A stretch of 64,000 bases of DNA. Origin: Selaginella moellendorffii (taxonomy: Eukaryota; Streptophyta; Lycopodiopsida; Selaginellales; Selaginellaceae). How positions within the stretch are numbered: the first letter of the stretch is position 1; each line of letters begins with the position of its first letter. Of this stretch, positions 32,779-44,133 are shown one piece after another. The notes below the pieces were generated by a model. That model searched no databases and had not been told where the DNA came from. It worked only from the letters and a program-made list of their open reading frames with translations. Where the stretch lies: positions 1,024,096 to 1,088,095 of the forward strand of contig NW_003314281.1 of assembly GCF_000143415.4 (NCBI RefSeq), in the 5' to 3' direction. A program made the position numbers and the translations under genes.

Positions 32779-33518
32779 ATGGTGGGAGTTTTCACACGCA
32801 TTGCTCGAGGCGTGTCAGGGGACCACCACAACCATTTCCCGCAAGGAACTGTAAGTAGTGCTGCCAAGCGTTTGTGCTTTGTGTCGTGTGTAGCTTGCTT
32901 ATTTGACAACAAGTATTTTGTGCGATCTTGTAGGAAACAAAGACACACACTGTACTGGCAGTGACTTTAAAAGATGCGATTGGAGCCGCGAGGCTGGATC
33001 TGGGCGTGATGGAGGAATTCGCCCCAGTGGAGCATCCACTCGAGCCTCCGGACAACGACAAGCCGGTTCGCTGCCCTCCGCCGGAACCATGCATCGTTCA
33101 CGTAAGTTTCGAGTTTTGCTTTAGTTCATCGATAGATCATCAGAGGTCTCGTAGTTCTTCCTTAGAGTTTTCTCGTTTTAGCTAGCTTCTGGGGATCTTC
33201 TTTGGTTCTCTTTGTTTGATTGCTGTTCTTGGTGGTTTTTTCTGGCAGGATGGCCGGATATGGAAAGAGCGCGCTGCGAGACGAAGAGCCGAGTATCCAA
33301 TCGCGCGAGAGACTAGCCTTCCCACGTCCTACCAGCGGCGGCAGAAGCTCGAGCACAGCAATTTCTTGCTGCCATCCTTCAGTGCTCCCGAAAAACATCT
33401 CCTCAAAATGATAGAGCACGCCGCCGCCGCCAAGCCCAGCGCCGCCAAGTCCCCCGCCACCACCACCGCCACCGCCGCCGCCCCAGTCCAACGAAAAATC
33501 GAAGAGCCCGTGGGATGA
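32779..33518 (+). CDS. small plant protein of unknown function
   Basis: Three exons, 32779-32850, 32934-33101 and 33249-33518, all phase 0, give 169 residues. The N-terminus is short and basic. A middle segment holds DAIGAARLDLGVMEEFAPVE and a Pro-rich turn (PPPEPCIVH). The third exon starts DGRIWKERAARRRAEYPI and ends in an Ala/Thr/Pro-rich low-complexity tail. The exon structure and the conserved-looking DGRIWKER segment support a real gene, but I do not recognise the family. Confidence 0.6.
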
Positions 33519-33751
33519 AACTCTCATCTCCAATGGTTCCCTGTACTATACATTCTCCACAAGGTAAATATACTATGACGTGTAATGCCAAGTGATGACG
33601 TGGCTGCCAGCCTCGATAAATCTAATAATTATTTTAAAATGGTATTAGGGCTTCTAGCTCCGAGCGGAGAACAGGTAGAGTCTCAAGCGGCGAACGGCGA
33701 CGGCGGCGATCGGCTGATTCGATTCTAGAGCTGCGCGCGCTCCGCCGGGCA

Positions 33752-33770
33752 ATGTGTGGATTGCGCAATG
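33752..33770 (+). promoter_or_regulatory. upstream ATG overlapping the sorting nexin start
   Basis: An ATG at 33752 lies 16 nt before the chosen ATG at 33768 in another frame and opens a Gly-rich frame that overlaps the main coding sequence. It could reduce translation of the main frame. Confidence 0.45.
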
Positions 33771-36700
33771 GCCAAGGCGGCGGCGGCGGCGGCGGCGAGC
33801 ACACTGGAAGGGCTCCTGGAGGAGGCAAAGAGGCGCGCGGTGCTCTTCGTGCTCTTCGTCTTGACCATTGCCTATTGCATGTCGTGTAAGTATCCTTCTC
33901 TCTTCTCGCCGTGTTTGGTGTAGATTTTTAATTTTAGTCTCTCTCGTGGCAGTGACGAGCAATTCGGTGGTAGTAAACATTCCAATCGCGATTGTGCTGC
34001 TGGCGGTGACTCGGAGAATCTCGCTGGAGCTGATAATCCGGTGGAGGCCGTCTAGTTTGGAAACTATTCCAGTCATCTATCAATGCAAGCGCCTTGCACC
34101 AAATGATCCTTTGATCTCGTCTCCCTCGGTGCCATCAACCAAATGGCGATCGCAAATCGACTCTCCAGCAGTGGAAGCTGCTCTCGAAGAATTCACTCAT
34201 CGCATTGTGGTAAGCATTAAGAAAAACGAATGCTTTTGTCATTGTAAAACATGGTTTTGCTTTTGTTTCCTTTTTTAACAGGCCGAGTTTGTGACCAACC
34301 TCTGGTACGCCATGATCACTCCTGACCGAGAATGTCCTCAGGAAATCGAAAACATCATCAATGGGGCCATTGGTGAGGTTTCAGTAAGAGTTAAGCAAGT
34401 AAATCTTATCACACTTTTAACTAGGTGAAGCAACGGAAAAAGTACGTGCTTGTGTTGAGACTTGTGCTGACACGTTCCTGTTTGTTGTGCAGGGATATTG
34501 TTGATGTTATTGCGAATCATCTTGAAGTTTATAGAGAACTGCAAGCTTCCATTGGTGCCGACTATCTTGGCACTCTATCTACCGAAGAGAGGGATGAGAA
34601 AATAAAGAAGAGCCTTGCATCAGCAAAGAAACTTCACCCGGCCGTGAGCTCTGTTGAGATGGAAATCCAGGTGGGTGTATCGCTTTTGCAACTAAGTTTG
34701 CTCAGAAGAATTGGTTTCGCAGGTCCTTCAGCGACTGATGGGTGGTGTCCTTGCAATCGTTTTGGGACCTGAAGAAGCGAACTGCAAAATAGTGCGTTGC
34801 TTTTCTCGGGAGTTGCTGGCTTGTGCTGTAATGCGTCAAGTGATGAACTTAGCATGTCCAAGGTAATTCTTTTTAGTGTCTCCATCGAATTTCTATTTGA
34901 ATCTTTCTCTTCTTTACGCAGAATAATTAACGAGGTAATTGACTGGCTAGTCGTCTCGCAACGTAGTCGACTATCAAAGGGCATCAAAGCGCCAGCCGAA
35001 ATTATTCGCGCCGATTCTTCTCAATTTACAGATTCGGGCATGCTTCCGACAGACGTTGGGGTAGAAATGTCTGAAGTTGGAAAGATTGAAGACGAAGAGA
35101 GCAGCAAAAAGGTTTCCACTTCTACATCCTCGCTAACAGCGCAGTCAATGAAAAGCGGAACACATTCAGCACACCACGTCTATCCATCGCGTTCAGGAGA
35201 CTGGGCGCATGCCCTTGACGTGTTTAACCAGAGAAAAACTCAAGCTCTTGCTCCTGAACACTTGGACAATTTATGGGCTAAAGGTCGGAATTACAAGAGA
35301 AAGGATGCTAAGAAAACGGTGCCTAAAGGTGGTGGCTTGGAACAGTCCACAGCGACGGAAGAAGTGCCCATCATTGGTGACAACGACGAAGGAATGTCCG
35401 AACTCCGAGACATAAGAGAAGGCTCGAGTCTCCTTGATAAGACAGTGACCGTGGATAACGACTACTACGGGAGGCCTCGGAATCAGTCGAAGGTTATTGT
35501 TGTTGGCGAGGACAGTATCGGAGTGCGTAGCGGGGCCAGCAAGGAGGCATCAGTTTCACGGGTTATACATCATCCTTTGGAAGTTCCTGAAGCTGGTCAC
35601 GAAGAAAACATGCAAAAGACTCATCGCCATCGACGATCACATAGCAGTGGAGGTGGGGTGGATCAGGAGAAGTACTCGGAAGCGAGCAAGAAACCAGCAC
35701 CTGGTGGAACCGTAGGCTATAAATCGAAGTTATCCTGCAAGGTAAGGATGCATTTGACATGCTGGCCTGTTCTTTAATCATTTAGCCTGCAGGTACTTGG
35801 TGCTCATTATGAAAAAAATGGATCGAAATCTTTCGCTGTGTATTCTATCTCCGTGTCGAATGTTGAAGAGCAAACATGGGTCGTTATGAGAAGGTCTGCT
35901 ACAGATTCTTTTTCTTTAGCTCACGTCATTTCATACAGATATCGCAACTTCGAGCAGCTTCATCGTCGTTTACGAGACATGCCGCATTACACTTTGAGCC
36001 TACCACCGAAACGGTTTTTATCTTCCAACCTCGATAACGCGTTTGTACGCGAGCGCTGTGTTTTGCTGAACAAGTACTTGAAGGTTGGTAGATTTATCGC
36101 AGAGTTCTTCCTTTTATTTAAATTTACTGTTGTAGGACTTGCTGTCTATTCCAAGCATAGCAGAGTTGCATGAAGTGTGGGATTTTCTTAGTGCCAAATC
36201 TCGGGTATGCCATACTTTTTTGTTCGAACTTATATTTAGTGTGTTTCGAGCTGCAGAATTATGCGTTTGGCGATTCCGTCTCGATCATGAAAACACTTGC
36301 TGGTATGTATCCTTATTTGTTCTTCAGGCGATGACGTTTTCCTTTTCCAGTCAATGTCGACGATGCTGTGGATGATGTGTTCCGACAAATTAAAGGAGTC
36401 TCTGGTGGGGTTTTAGGGACCACTGGAACGAGAAAAAGCAGCTCGCTTATTGAAAGGAGCGAGCCAAGTCAAACGTGGAATGCTGCTGCAGTACCATCTT
36501 CATATGCAGTAGGCGACGCTGCTACAAATAGTCAGCCTTCGGATGATGATGGAGAAGATGGCTATGGATCCGGCTGGCATTCGGACAGTGAAGTGCATAA
36601 TGTGCAGCACAACAGACGGCTAGAAGCTTCTTTTTCCGATGGCCATTCCCCTGTAGAGTCCCTTGCCGGGTCCGAGATGATCGACGAGCCTGAGGTATCT

Positions 36701-37537
36701 CCACACTTCTCTTCTATTTTTCTTGTTTTGCTGATGCCTCGATGTTGCAGTGGAATCCTCCCAAGGTGACAGTACCTTTGCTTAATCTTGTAGATATAAT
36801 TTTTCAGCTCGAAGGCCGTGGCTGGATCAGGTACCCTGTCATTGTACTTGTGTCGATTTTCATGGTGTTTGCTGCCAGGCGGCAGATCGTGTGGATCGCG
36901 AAACAGGTGCTACAGCTGGGAATGGCTGATGCAATCGATGACTGGCTTCTTACACAAATTCAGTATCTTAGAAGCGAGGACGTCATTGTGTGTGGAATCA
37001 AAAGACTTCAGCAGGTAAACTATCCGTTCCTTGTCCTTTCCAAATAGAACTCATCGTGTCTCGCTCTTGTCTCTTGCCAGCTTCTATGGCCGGATGGTAT
37101 CTTTCTAATCAAGCACCCGAAATTCCAATTATCAGCCGATAATCAAGCTGCTCCTCAGCTCTCGTTTGAAGATGAATTGGAGGCTGCTCGTCGCAAGATG
37201 GTTGTAAGAGAGCTTTTGCAAGGTCGTAGAGTTTTGTTTTTTTCTCTTGTTTTGAGTCCAGAGCTCAACTTTTTTCCCTTTTTATTTGGCAGATCAAGCT
37301 CCCACTGCGCTGGTCAGTTTGATTGGAAGAAAACAGTACATGCGCTGTGCCAAAGACATATATAGTTTTCTCCAAGTAAGCAAGTTTTTGTTTAGAAAGA
37401 TCCATATCGGACCTTTGTTTTATCAGTCCCAGGTCTGCATCAAGCAACTCGCGTATAGCCTCTTGGAAAAGGTGCTCGGGGCCGCGTTTCCCGAGCTCGA
37501 GGATCTAATCCTGGAAGTTCACGGAGCAACTGCGTGA
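33768..37537 (+). CDS. sorting nexin-like protein, PXA-PX-Nexin_C
   Basis: Multi-exon gene with introns of 50-90 nt. The start ATG at 33768 is followed by an Ala run (GCG codons), then two hydrophobic segments (AVLFVLFVLTIAYCMS; VVVNIPIAIVLLAV) that would anchor the protein. Then come a PXA (PX-associated) domain of about 200 residues, a long polar linker (34980-35740), a PX phosphoinositide-binding domain at 35800-36170 (RYRNFEQLHRRL, LPPKRFL, LNKYLK), and a C-terminal Nexin_C domain at 36760-37537 with another hydrophobic stretch (YPVIVLVSIFMVFAARR). This order is that of membrane-anchored plant and animal sorting nexins (SNX13/14/25 and plant PX-domain proteins). The likely role is in endosome or ER-vacuole contact and trafficking; this is inferred. 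Confidence 0.85.
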
Positions 37538-37854
37538 ATCGTTCAAAGGTTTGTGGCTACTCTTTGATTTCCTTTGCGCAGCTCACGAGAGGAACACTTT
37601 CACTCTTTCTTTGCAGTTTTGATAGCTACAATCGTGATCGTTTCACGAGAGGCTGTTAAAAAAGTATGTTGTACATTGTTTCTCCTTGTACATGTAATTC
37701 TTCCATACCATACCATATCCCGTGGCTATCCTTCGTGCAATCACTTTTCGCCACATGGACGGCGTGTCAATCTTACCGTGGCTCACATTGTACCACGTGG
37801 ATAGAGTGCCACGTTGGCAAAATATCTTAGAGCGCGCGAGACGGAGTTTTTTCT
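37538..37854. promoter_or_regulatory. desaturase promoter region with G-box
   Basis: The 317-bp interval holds a CACGTG G-box at 37794-37799, a related CCACGTTGG at 37808 and CCACATGG at 37751, 40-100 bp before the desaturase ATG. G-box clusters of this kind are common in light- and stress-regulated plastid genes. Confidence 0.5.
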
Positions 37855-39243
37855 ATGGCGGTGCTCAGCTTGCGGGCGTCTCCAATCTCGCGCCCCCCGC
37901 CACAGCTCCATCGCGCCAGGAATCCAGAGCTCAAACTCTCCCGATCCAGATTCGTCAGCAATCCTCCAATCCCAGGCCAAATCTCTGGCATCCCCGGCGT
38001 TTCTAGCTTCTCGCTCCAATGTAGATCGAAAACGCGAGGAAACCTCGTCCGATTGGGGCAAATCTCTTGTGTTCTTGGCAGCGATGGCGCTCCCCAGGTG
38101 GATTCTTCGCCTTCTTCGCTTCCCTCGCACAGGATTTGGCTGTCGGACGTGATTGCGCGACCGCCAGGGCCGAGCAATCTCCTTCTGGGGAGGAAATGGG
38201 GCTCGCGGGATTGCATCCACCTGGGATTCCTGGCGCTCGTCCATGGATTTTGCCTCCTTGCGCCATTCACCTTTACGTGGGGCGCATTTGGATCGTTCGC
38301 GGCGCTGTACGTCACCACGGGCTTATTCGGAATAACCCTGTCGTACCACCGGAATCTCTCGCACAAGAGCTTCAAGCTGCCCAAGTGGCTCGAGTACACA
38401 TTCGCGTATTGCGGAGCTCAGGCCATGCAGGTAGGTAGTAGGTAGTAGGTAGTAAATGGCACAGTAAAAAATGGGTTTTCACTTTGGTTTTTTACCTTGG
38501 CAGGGGGATCCAATTTCCTGGGTGAGCTCCCATCGCTACCACCACCAACATTGCGACACTGCAAGCGATCCACACACTCCACTCCAAGGGTTTTGGCACA
38601 GCCATATGGGATGGCTATTGGATAACCAGGCTTTCCTAGACAAGGTAAAAAGTATAAACTTTTCAATCTTTTTTTCAACTACGTTACCACAAGGTCGGGG
38701 AGCCAAGCAATGTGGGTGATTTGAGGGGCGACGCGTTTTACCGGTTTTTGGAGAGAACTTACCCCATCCATCCGGTCGTTCTAGCCGGGATATTGTACGG
38801 CATTGGTGGCGTGCCGTACGTTGTCTGGGGCATGGTAAGTTACTTGGACTGCTTGCTTGGTCAAGGTAACTTTTGTATTTTTACAGGCGGTACGGATTGT
38901 GTGGGTTTACCATATAACCTGGGCGGTAAATTCGGCGGCCCACGTATGGGGGAGTCAACAGTGGAACACCGGCGACCTCTCCAGGAATAACTGGTAAGAA
39001 ATTTTGTAACCATCATGGTTTTGCGTTTTACATGGTTTTTTACTGCACAGGTGGGTGGCATTGTTGGCATTTGGGGAGGGGTGGCATAACAATCACCACG
39101 CGTTCGAATATTCGGCCAGGCATGGTTTAGAATGGTGGCAATTTGATATGACGTGGTATGTGGTGAGGTCTCTCCAGGCGCTAGGCCTCGCCACAAAGGT
39201 GAAATTACCCTCCCATGAGCAAAGGGTAAAACTCGCCATGTAA
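37855..39243 (+). CDS. plastid acyl-lipid desaturase (FAD5/ADS type)
   Basis: Five exons, the first 37855-38430. Roughly the first 90 residues are Ser/Arg/Pro-rich and look like a plastid transit peptide. The membrane domain has hydrophobic segments and the three His boxes of delta-9-type desaturases: [21 protein letters not shown] and [17 protein letters not shown], plus the [16 protein letters not shown] segment. These bind the di-iron centre. Relatives include the plastid palmitoyl-MGDG delta-7 desaturase FAD5 and ADS proteins; the regiospecificity cannot be told from sequence alone. The first intron starts with tandem GTAG units. A G-box cluster lies just upstream. Confidence 0.88.
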
Positions 39244-39305
39244 AACCGCCTGTTTTTTTCTTAACCTTTTAACGCGGCCAAGAACCCTAAATCTCGTCTC
39301 TCGTC

Positions 39306-39644
39306 ATGGCGGACGACTGGTTCGCGCGGGACAAGGCGCAGCACCTGCTGGTGTGCATGGCGATCGTCCTCGCGCTCGGCTCCGCGCTCGCATTCAGCTC
39401 CAGGTTTAGGGCGTGGCGGATCCGGATCGCGTGCGTGGCGTCGCTGGCGGCGGGCGCAGCGAAGGAGGCGCTGGACGAGCTCCACGTCTGGAATTCATCG
39501 GGGGCGTCGGCCAAGGACGCCGTGGCAGACATTGTGGGCGCTCTTGTCGGCGCCGCGGCGCTGTGGGCGTGGCCGAGGATTTGGGAGGCCTTGTCTAGAT
39601 CCAAAACAAAAGAAGAACAAGCCACCGGAGATCACGCGGTGTGA
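39306..39644 (+). CDS. small membrane protein, YfiM/DUF2279-like
   Basis: Single exon, 112 residues. It starts ADDWFARDKAQHLLVCM, has hydrophobic stretches at about 13-30 and 75-90, and a central GAAKEALDELH followed by SGASAKDAVADIVGALVGAA. The pattern DKxxH, KExxDE, SxxDxxxDxxG matches the bacterial YfiM/DUF2279 family and its plant relatives, mostly of unknown function. The telobox motif AACCCTAA lies about 20 bp upstream of the ATG. Confidence 0.65.
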   Translation: MADDWFARDKAQHLLVCMAIVLALGSALAFSSRFRAWRIRIACVASLAAGAAKEALDELHVWNSSGASAKDAVADIVGALVGAAALWAWPRIWEALSRSKTKEEQATGDHAV

Positions 39645-39685
39645 AGAAGTTCCAAAGCTTTTAACGAAACTTTCGTCCTTCTCTC

Positions 39686-39757
39686 GCCGCCCGTGGGAAT
39701 CGAACCCACGACCACGTGGTTAAAAGCCACGCGCTCTACCGGCTGAGCTAGGGCGGC
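39686..39757 (-). tRNA. trnK-UUU: tRNA-Lys (UUU)
   Basis: A 72-nt cloverleaf on the minus strand. The 7-bp acceptor stem is GCCGCCC with GGGCGGC. The D-arm is GCTC/GAGC. The anticodon stem CGTGG/CCACG encloses the loop CTTTTAA with anticodon TTT. The T-arm GTGGG/CCCAC encloses the loop TTCGATT. Nuclear, without intron and without encoded CCA. Confidence 0.95.
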
Positions 39758-40062
39758 TTATCACAAATGGTGAAAGACAAGAGAGTATGTATTATACATG
39801 CTTAAAGGAAACTCTATCGCTCTCGTTCCGTTGTAAGTAACAATCTTGAGAGAGCTCTCTCTTTCGCTTCTTCACAAAAGAATACAAGTGTGTCTGTCAA
39901 TCAAATGCGAGAAGAAAAAAGAAGAAAAAACCAAACTGTTCTCTCCTTTTCTCCTCCTGTTGCTGTTGTTGGTGTTTTTGTGTTGGTGTTGGTGTTGATG
40001 CTATGAAAGTGCCCGGAAGAAAGAGATCCATCGCCATCCTTCTTGCCGAGAGTGGTCTTATC
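39758..40062. other. short spacer and GID1 3' flank
   Basis: No gene. Contains A-rich and GTT-rich low-complexity DNA (GTTGGTGTTGGTGTTGATG near 39985), probably the GID1 3' UTR. Confidence 0.4.
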
Positions 40063-41336
40063 CTACGTTGTTGTCCTGCGAGTTATTCCTGTTCTTCGTG
40101 TTAGATGCTGGTCCCCATCGCGGTCGATAAACGCCGTGATCTTGTCCATCAGCCTGTGAAAGTGTCCAGTGTTTGGAAAGATGAAAAATCCCACCGTCGC
40201 CTCCTCCAAGAACAAGAGCTCCACGTCCTTGCCGGCGTTTCTCATCCCCTCCACGTACTGGAGCTGCCAGTCCTTGATCATATCCAGCCCCGCCACCGCC
40301 ACCAGCGAAGGTGGCAGCACCACGCCCTCGAGGCTGCGCGAGCTCGGCCCGAATATGTTGCACGCCGGATGATCCCTGTCCGCCCCGGCCGGAAGAAAGG
40401 ACTGCCAGTAGAAATCCCTGTCCTTGATCGTCACAAAGTACTGCCCGTCGAATCTCAGCTCCGACTGCGTCCTCCGGTTCCCACCAAACATTGGTATAAT
40501 CAGAATGTGTCCGGCCACACGTAACGGGCCGAGCTCCGCCCCCGACTCCGCTGCTCGGACTCCGACATGGTGGACAATGTTTCCACCGTTGCTGTCCCCG
40601 ACCAAAAAGCACCGCCCGAGATCGGCAGTCCGTGGAAGCCAGGCATGCGCTACGCCGCGCAAAACTTGGACTTTGAGCCAGGTGAGCGCTGCGTAGCAGT
40701 CGTTGTAGGCGGCCGGGTACTTGTGCTCGGGAGCTCGCCGGTAGTTAACCGAGATGACTACCGCCTGGCACAGCCGGGCCAGCTGCTGGCATACCGTGTG
40801 GTAGACTGCACTGTTAGCGGACATGTGCACGAAGCTGCCGCCGTGGAAATAGAAGAAAATTGGCGTACCGTGCGTCGTCGAGCTTGCGTTGTTGTTGTGG
40901 CTGGCGCGGGGGATAAAAATTCGCGACCAGATGCCGCTGGTGCGGTCGATGGTCACGTCCATGAAAGTCACGGGGTCGTCTTCGCGCTCCACGCTGCTCA
41001 CGGGGACTTTGCGGTCGAGGAATTCGTCCAGGTTGCGGTTGAAGGAGCCGTCGGAATTGCGGGTGAGGTTGTAAGCTAGCTTGAGGTTGGAGATGAGGAC
41101 CCAGGTGTTGAGCGGCACAACTTCCTGAGCAAAAACGCAAGGGGTCAGCCATTATTTCTCCCTGATCTCTGCTCTCTAGGTTGCTGGAATGAAGAAAGAA
41201 TCGAGGAGCAAAGGAAAAAGAGGATTTTTATGTCTGGAGAGTAGCCTAGCGATATGAGTACCTTGGATTCTTTGAGCTGCAATTCCTCGGCGCTGCTATC
41301 CTCCTCCGGTTCCATATGCTCGCTTTGAAGCAGCAT
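40063..41336 (-). CDS. GID1: gibberellin receptor GID1
   Basis: Two exons, 41262-41336 and 40063-41124, 378 residues. The single intron near the N-terminus is at the position I recall for plant GID1 genes. GID1 is a nuclear and cytosolic receptor that closes an N-terminal lid over gibberellin and then binds DELLA repressors. The lid is here (VVPLNTWVLISNLKLAYN). The core is a hormone-sensitive-lipase fold: FYFHGGSF (oxyanion), NYRRAPEHKYP, the nucleophile motif GDSNGG at about residue 200, MFGGNRRT, KDRDFYWQSFLP and VAGLDMIKDWQ. The third catalytic residue, His in esterases, is Val in ATVGF as in true GID1, which supports a receptor rather than an enzyme. Two in-frame ATGs (41336 and 41315) are possible starts. 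A 15-residue tail beyond the usual end is Thr/Arg-rich. Confidence 0.92.
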
Positions 41337-42892
41337 GAATGCCCGAGCGCTCGGAATTCCGGCCCTCTGTGGATCGCCTTCTAAATGTAGGAATTGTGGA
41401 GCTCTTGGCGTTCGATGCTATTTCATCGAATCACGTCAAAAAAGAGAAAGGGAAATAAAAACAGAAAAGACGCGGATAGAGTCGATAGATGCCGACAAAT
41501 CCCTGCAAACGCCACCCACCACTTAGAGCTTCGCAAAATTCAACATCGAAAAGGAAGTGACCAGCAAGCACAAGCAAAGAGTGGCAAGAAAACAAGCCCA
41601 AGAAGAAGAAAGAAAAGATGCACAAGCAGCAGGGGGAGACCCTACAGAGGCGTGTCAAGAGCACTCACTAGATTTGGCGCTGAGGAGGCCCTCCTCTCCC
41701 GCACTGTGCCCGCGTCGCCGAGCCGAATTTCGTTGGTCAGATCCCCGCAAAAACAAAACTTTAGGCCGTCTTCCCGGATTCTCTCTCTCCCCGAAAAGGA
41801 GACTGGTTCCAAGAGCAAGAAACGTGTTGTGGCAGCCAATTCCTGGAGGGAGGGGTATTAGTAATCCGTCGTATACTGCCGTATCCCGCGCTATCAATCC
41901 ATTACATCATCGTTCCGTCCCCCACCTTCCCTGCTGCCGAAGTACACACGTCGTCTCCTGAGCTAGCTTTCAATGCCGTCTATCCCTGTCCGTGCTTATC
42001 TGCAGAGAGAGAAACGCTACCAAGCGCTGGAAGCAGCGCCTCTTCCTGCTGCTGCCGCTGTGGCTGCTGCTGCTACTACTACTACCGCCTGTGGCCACCC
42101 TTGAAGCGCGCAACAAACGCTGAGCAAACCAAAAGGGACCTTCAAGAGTGGAACCCACGCCAACGACAAACATGCCGCCATTGGCCCTGTGCTGGCCTTT
42201 CTTGTCCGTATCGGGCGGAAAGGAAGCCTCCTCCCGTCCCTTTAAGCCCCCCTCTCCCTCTGGAGCTTCACTTGGCAGCATTGCGGAGCATGGAGAGTCC
42301 AGCCTGCTGCCGCGCCCATCCCCGTCTTTTATCTCAACCGGACGCTGCGAGCGCGGGGCAGCAACAAGGCCTGCATTGGATCTGGTCCAGAATCTAGTGG
42401 AGAAAAAGCCTTTTTTTTTTTTTTGCGCCTCCTGCGTACGTACCCGACGGCCCCCCGGGCTCCAAAATAGTAGCCGTCGTGTTTGTTGTTGTTGCCGCTA
42501 TGCTAACACCACTTTGTTAAGTCTTTTTTAGTCTCTCCAGATACTGCCAGTCCCGCCGAATCACTCTGCCTGCTGCTCTTGTCACCACGTCCTTTGTTTT
42601 TCCAAGGCGTGTAAGCCAAGTCAAAACCCGTGCCCTCCATCCAAAGATCGTTGTGGATTGGATCGTTGGAACCCGGCCAAATTCTAAGCTGCCCAGCTGT
42701 GAGCCACCTACACCTCTCTACTTTGCTGTGCCGAAGGAAGCGCTTTTGACCCGATAGCTTTGGGCTTGGACCCCAGTACCAACTAGCCAGGCGTCGACGA
42801 GGCTTGCTTGTTATGACGGCCACCACCTCAAAAACAAATGCCGGAAAAAGCCATGACGACCGCGCGCTGCTGCCGACTTAATAATCCATCCC

Positions 42893-42914
42893 GGCCTGCC
42901 TGCCTGCCTGCCTG
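42893..42914. repeat. GCCT tetranucleotide repeat
   Basis: Five tandem GCCT units. Confidence 0.9.
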
Positions 42915-43535
42915 CAACTCCACTTGTTTTATCCAACTCCTTGCCACGGTGTGGGTAAATTGTAATGGCGCCTGCAAAAGGAGAGACCTTGTTTAAGCGC
43001 GTAGAGTAAAAAGTCTTTGCTAACCTTTCGGATTAGCGAAGAGCCCAGCCAAGCGCATATCATGGTCTGATATGGTTTACCGTAAACTAAAGCGTTGTCT
43101 GTCGCTGTAGGTGTCCCTTGGTAAATTTTCTTTTTGCCGGGGCGACCTTTCCCGGCTCTCGAGCTCGCCACGAAGGAGCTGTTGTTTTGTTTCTAGTCCC
43201 CTTGGCACAGATTGGCGGTGCGCTAGACGTCAAGCCCGACTTGCAATCAAGGATAGTAACATGCTACTGAAAGACAAGGCCCTTGTGGACGCTTGCTGCT
43301 CTATGAAAATACATGCCTACCTGCAGCCCCACATCGCTCACTATAGCCATTTTCTCCAGTGGATTGGCTCCGATCGGATAACTCCCCAATGAAACTCCCA
43401 GCCTGCGGAACCAATGCAAAGAAACAAACGCTGTGAGAGCGAGGGTGAAAACAAACAAAATGGCAGAAGAACAACAGACAAAACGGGGAAAGGTTCCATG
43501 ATTGTTACATGGACCAAAATCTCATTTTCTCGTAC

Positions 43536-43538
<3 letters not shown>

Positions 43539-43567
<29 letters not shown>
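43539..43567. repeat. TG dinucleotide microsatellite
   Basis: About 14 uninterrupted TG units upstream of GID1. Confidence 0.92.
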
Positions 43568-44095
43568 CAAGTGCCACGTTCCATCTTGGTTGTCCATCGC
43601 TTTGCTTCAACTTCACTCCAAGGAAAAAAACTCGCTCTTTTAAAGAAGAAAGAAAAAGGAAAAAAGGAAAACAGAGGAAATGGATCGTCACATTCTGTCA
43701 GGAAGCCACAGTCATGCTTGAATCATCATCACCCTCAATTCCGTTAAACAAGTCCCACCCGGGCCTGTTTCTCTTCTTACTAAAAGAGAATGAGAAGAAG
43801 CAAGGAAGGAAGAGCATTGGCATTGACAGACGCAAACAAAAAAAAGCCCGACTTTGACACCATCAAGCAGGCCCGGACTTTACCTCAGAATCTGCGCCAT
43901 TCTTCTTCTTCTCGTCCTCCCCAACGTGACAAGCAAGCACAGTGGTCAAAAGCTCACGCCCGGTCCTTTTCCTCTGCAAAGATCTACACCTAACTCGGCA
44001 GCATTAGAGCGGCCCAGCGCGCTATCAAACAAGACGATCGCGACCGAGAAAGCTAAAATTTAAAAAATTTAAAAAATTTAGGGTTCTTGAGCTGC

Positions 44096-44101
44096 CACGT
44101 G
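44096..44101. promoter_or_regulatory. G-box CACGTG
   Basis: A perfect CCACGTGG palindrome follows a TTTAGGGTT telobox at about 44078. Together they look like a promoter for transcription to the right, but no clear gene follows. Confidence 0.4.
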
Positions 44102-44133
44102 GATTAACTCTTGCGCATCACATTGTTGGTCGA

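Larger units (their letters stand above)
41337..44090. other. 2.7-kb region upstream of GID1, no gene seen
   Basis: Open stretches here are low-complexity or shadow frames. Visible elements are CTG/CTA-rich triplets (42047-42087), a T tract (42410-42422), GCCT tandem units (42893-42914) and a TG microsatellite (43540-43567). Its length suggests a large regulatory region for GID1 or an unrecognised non-coding transcript. Confidence 0.5.

Noticed and set aside
41394-42531. Several 100-155 codon frames upstream of GID1
   Set aside because: Low-complexity triplet tracts and mutually overlapping frames; none has a domain.
43414-43857. 147-codon plus-strand frame
   Set aside because: It runs through the TG microsatellite and A-rich tracts; composition-driven.
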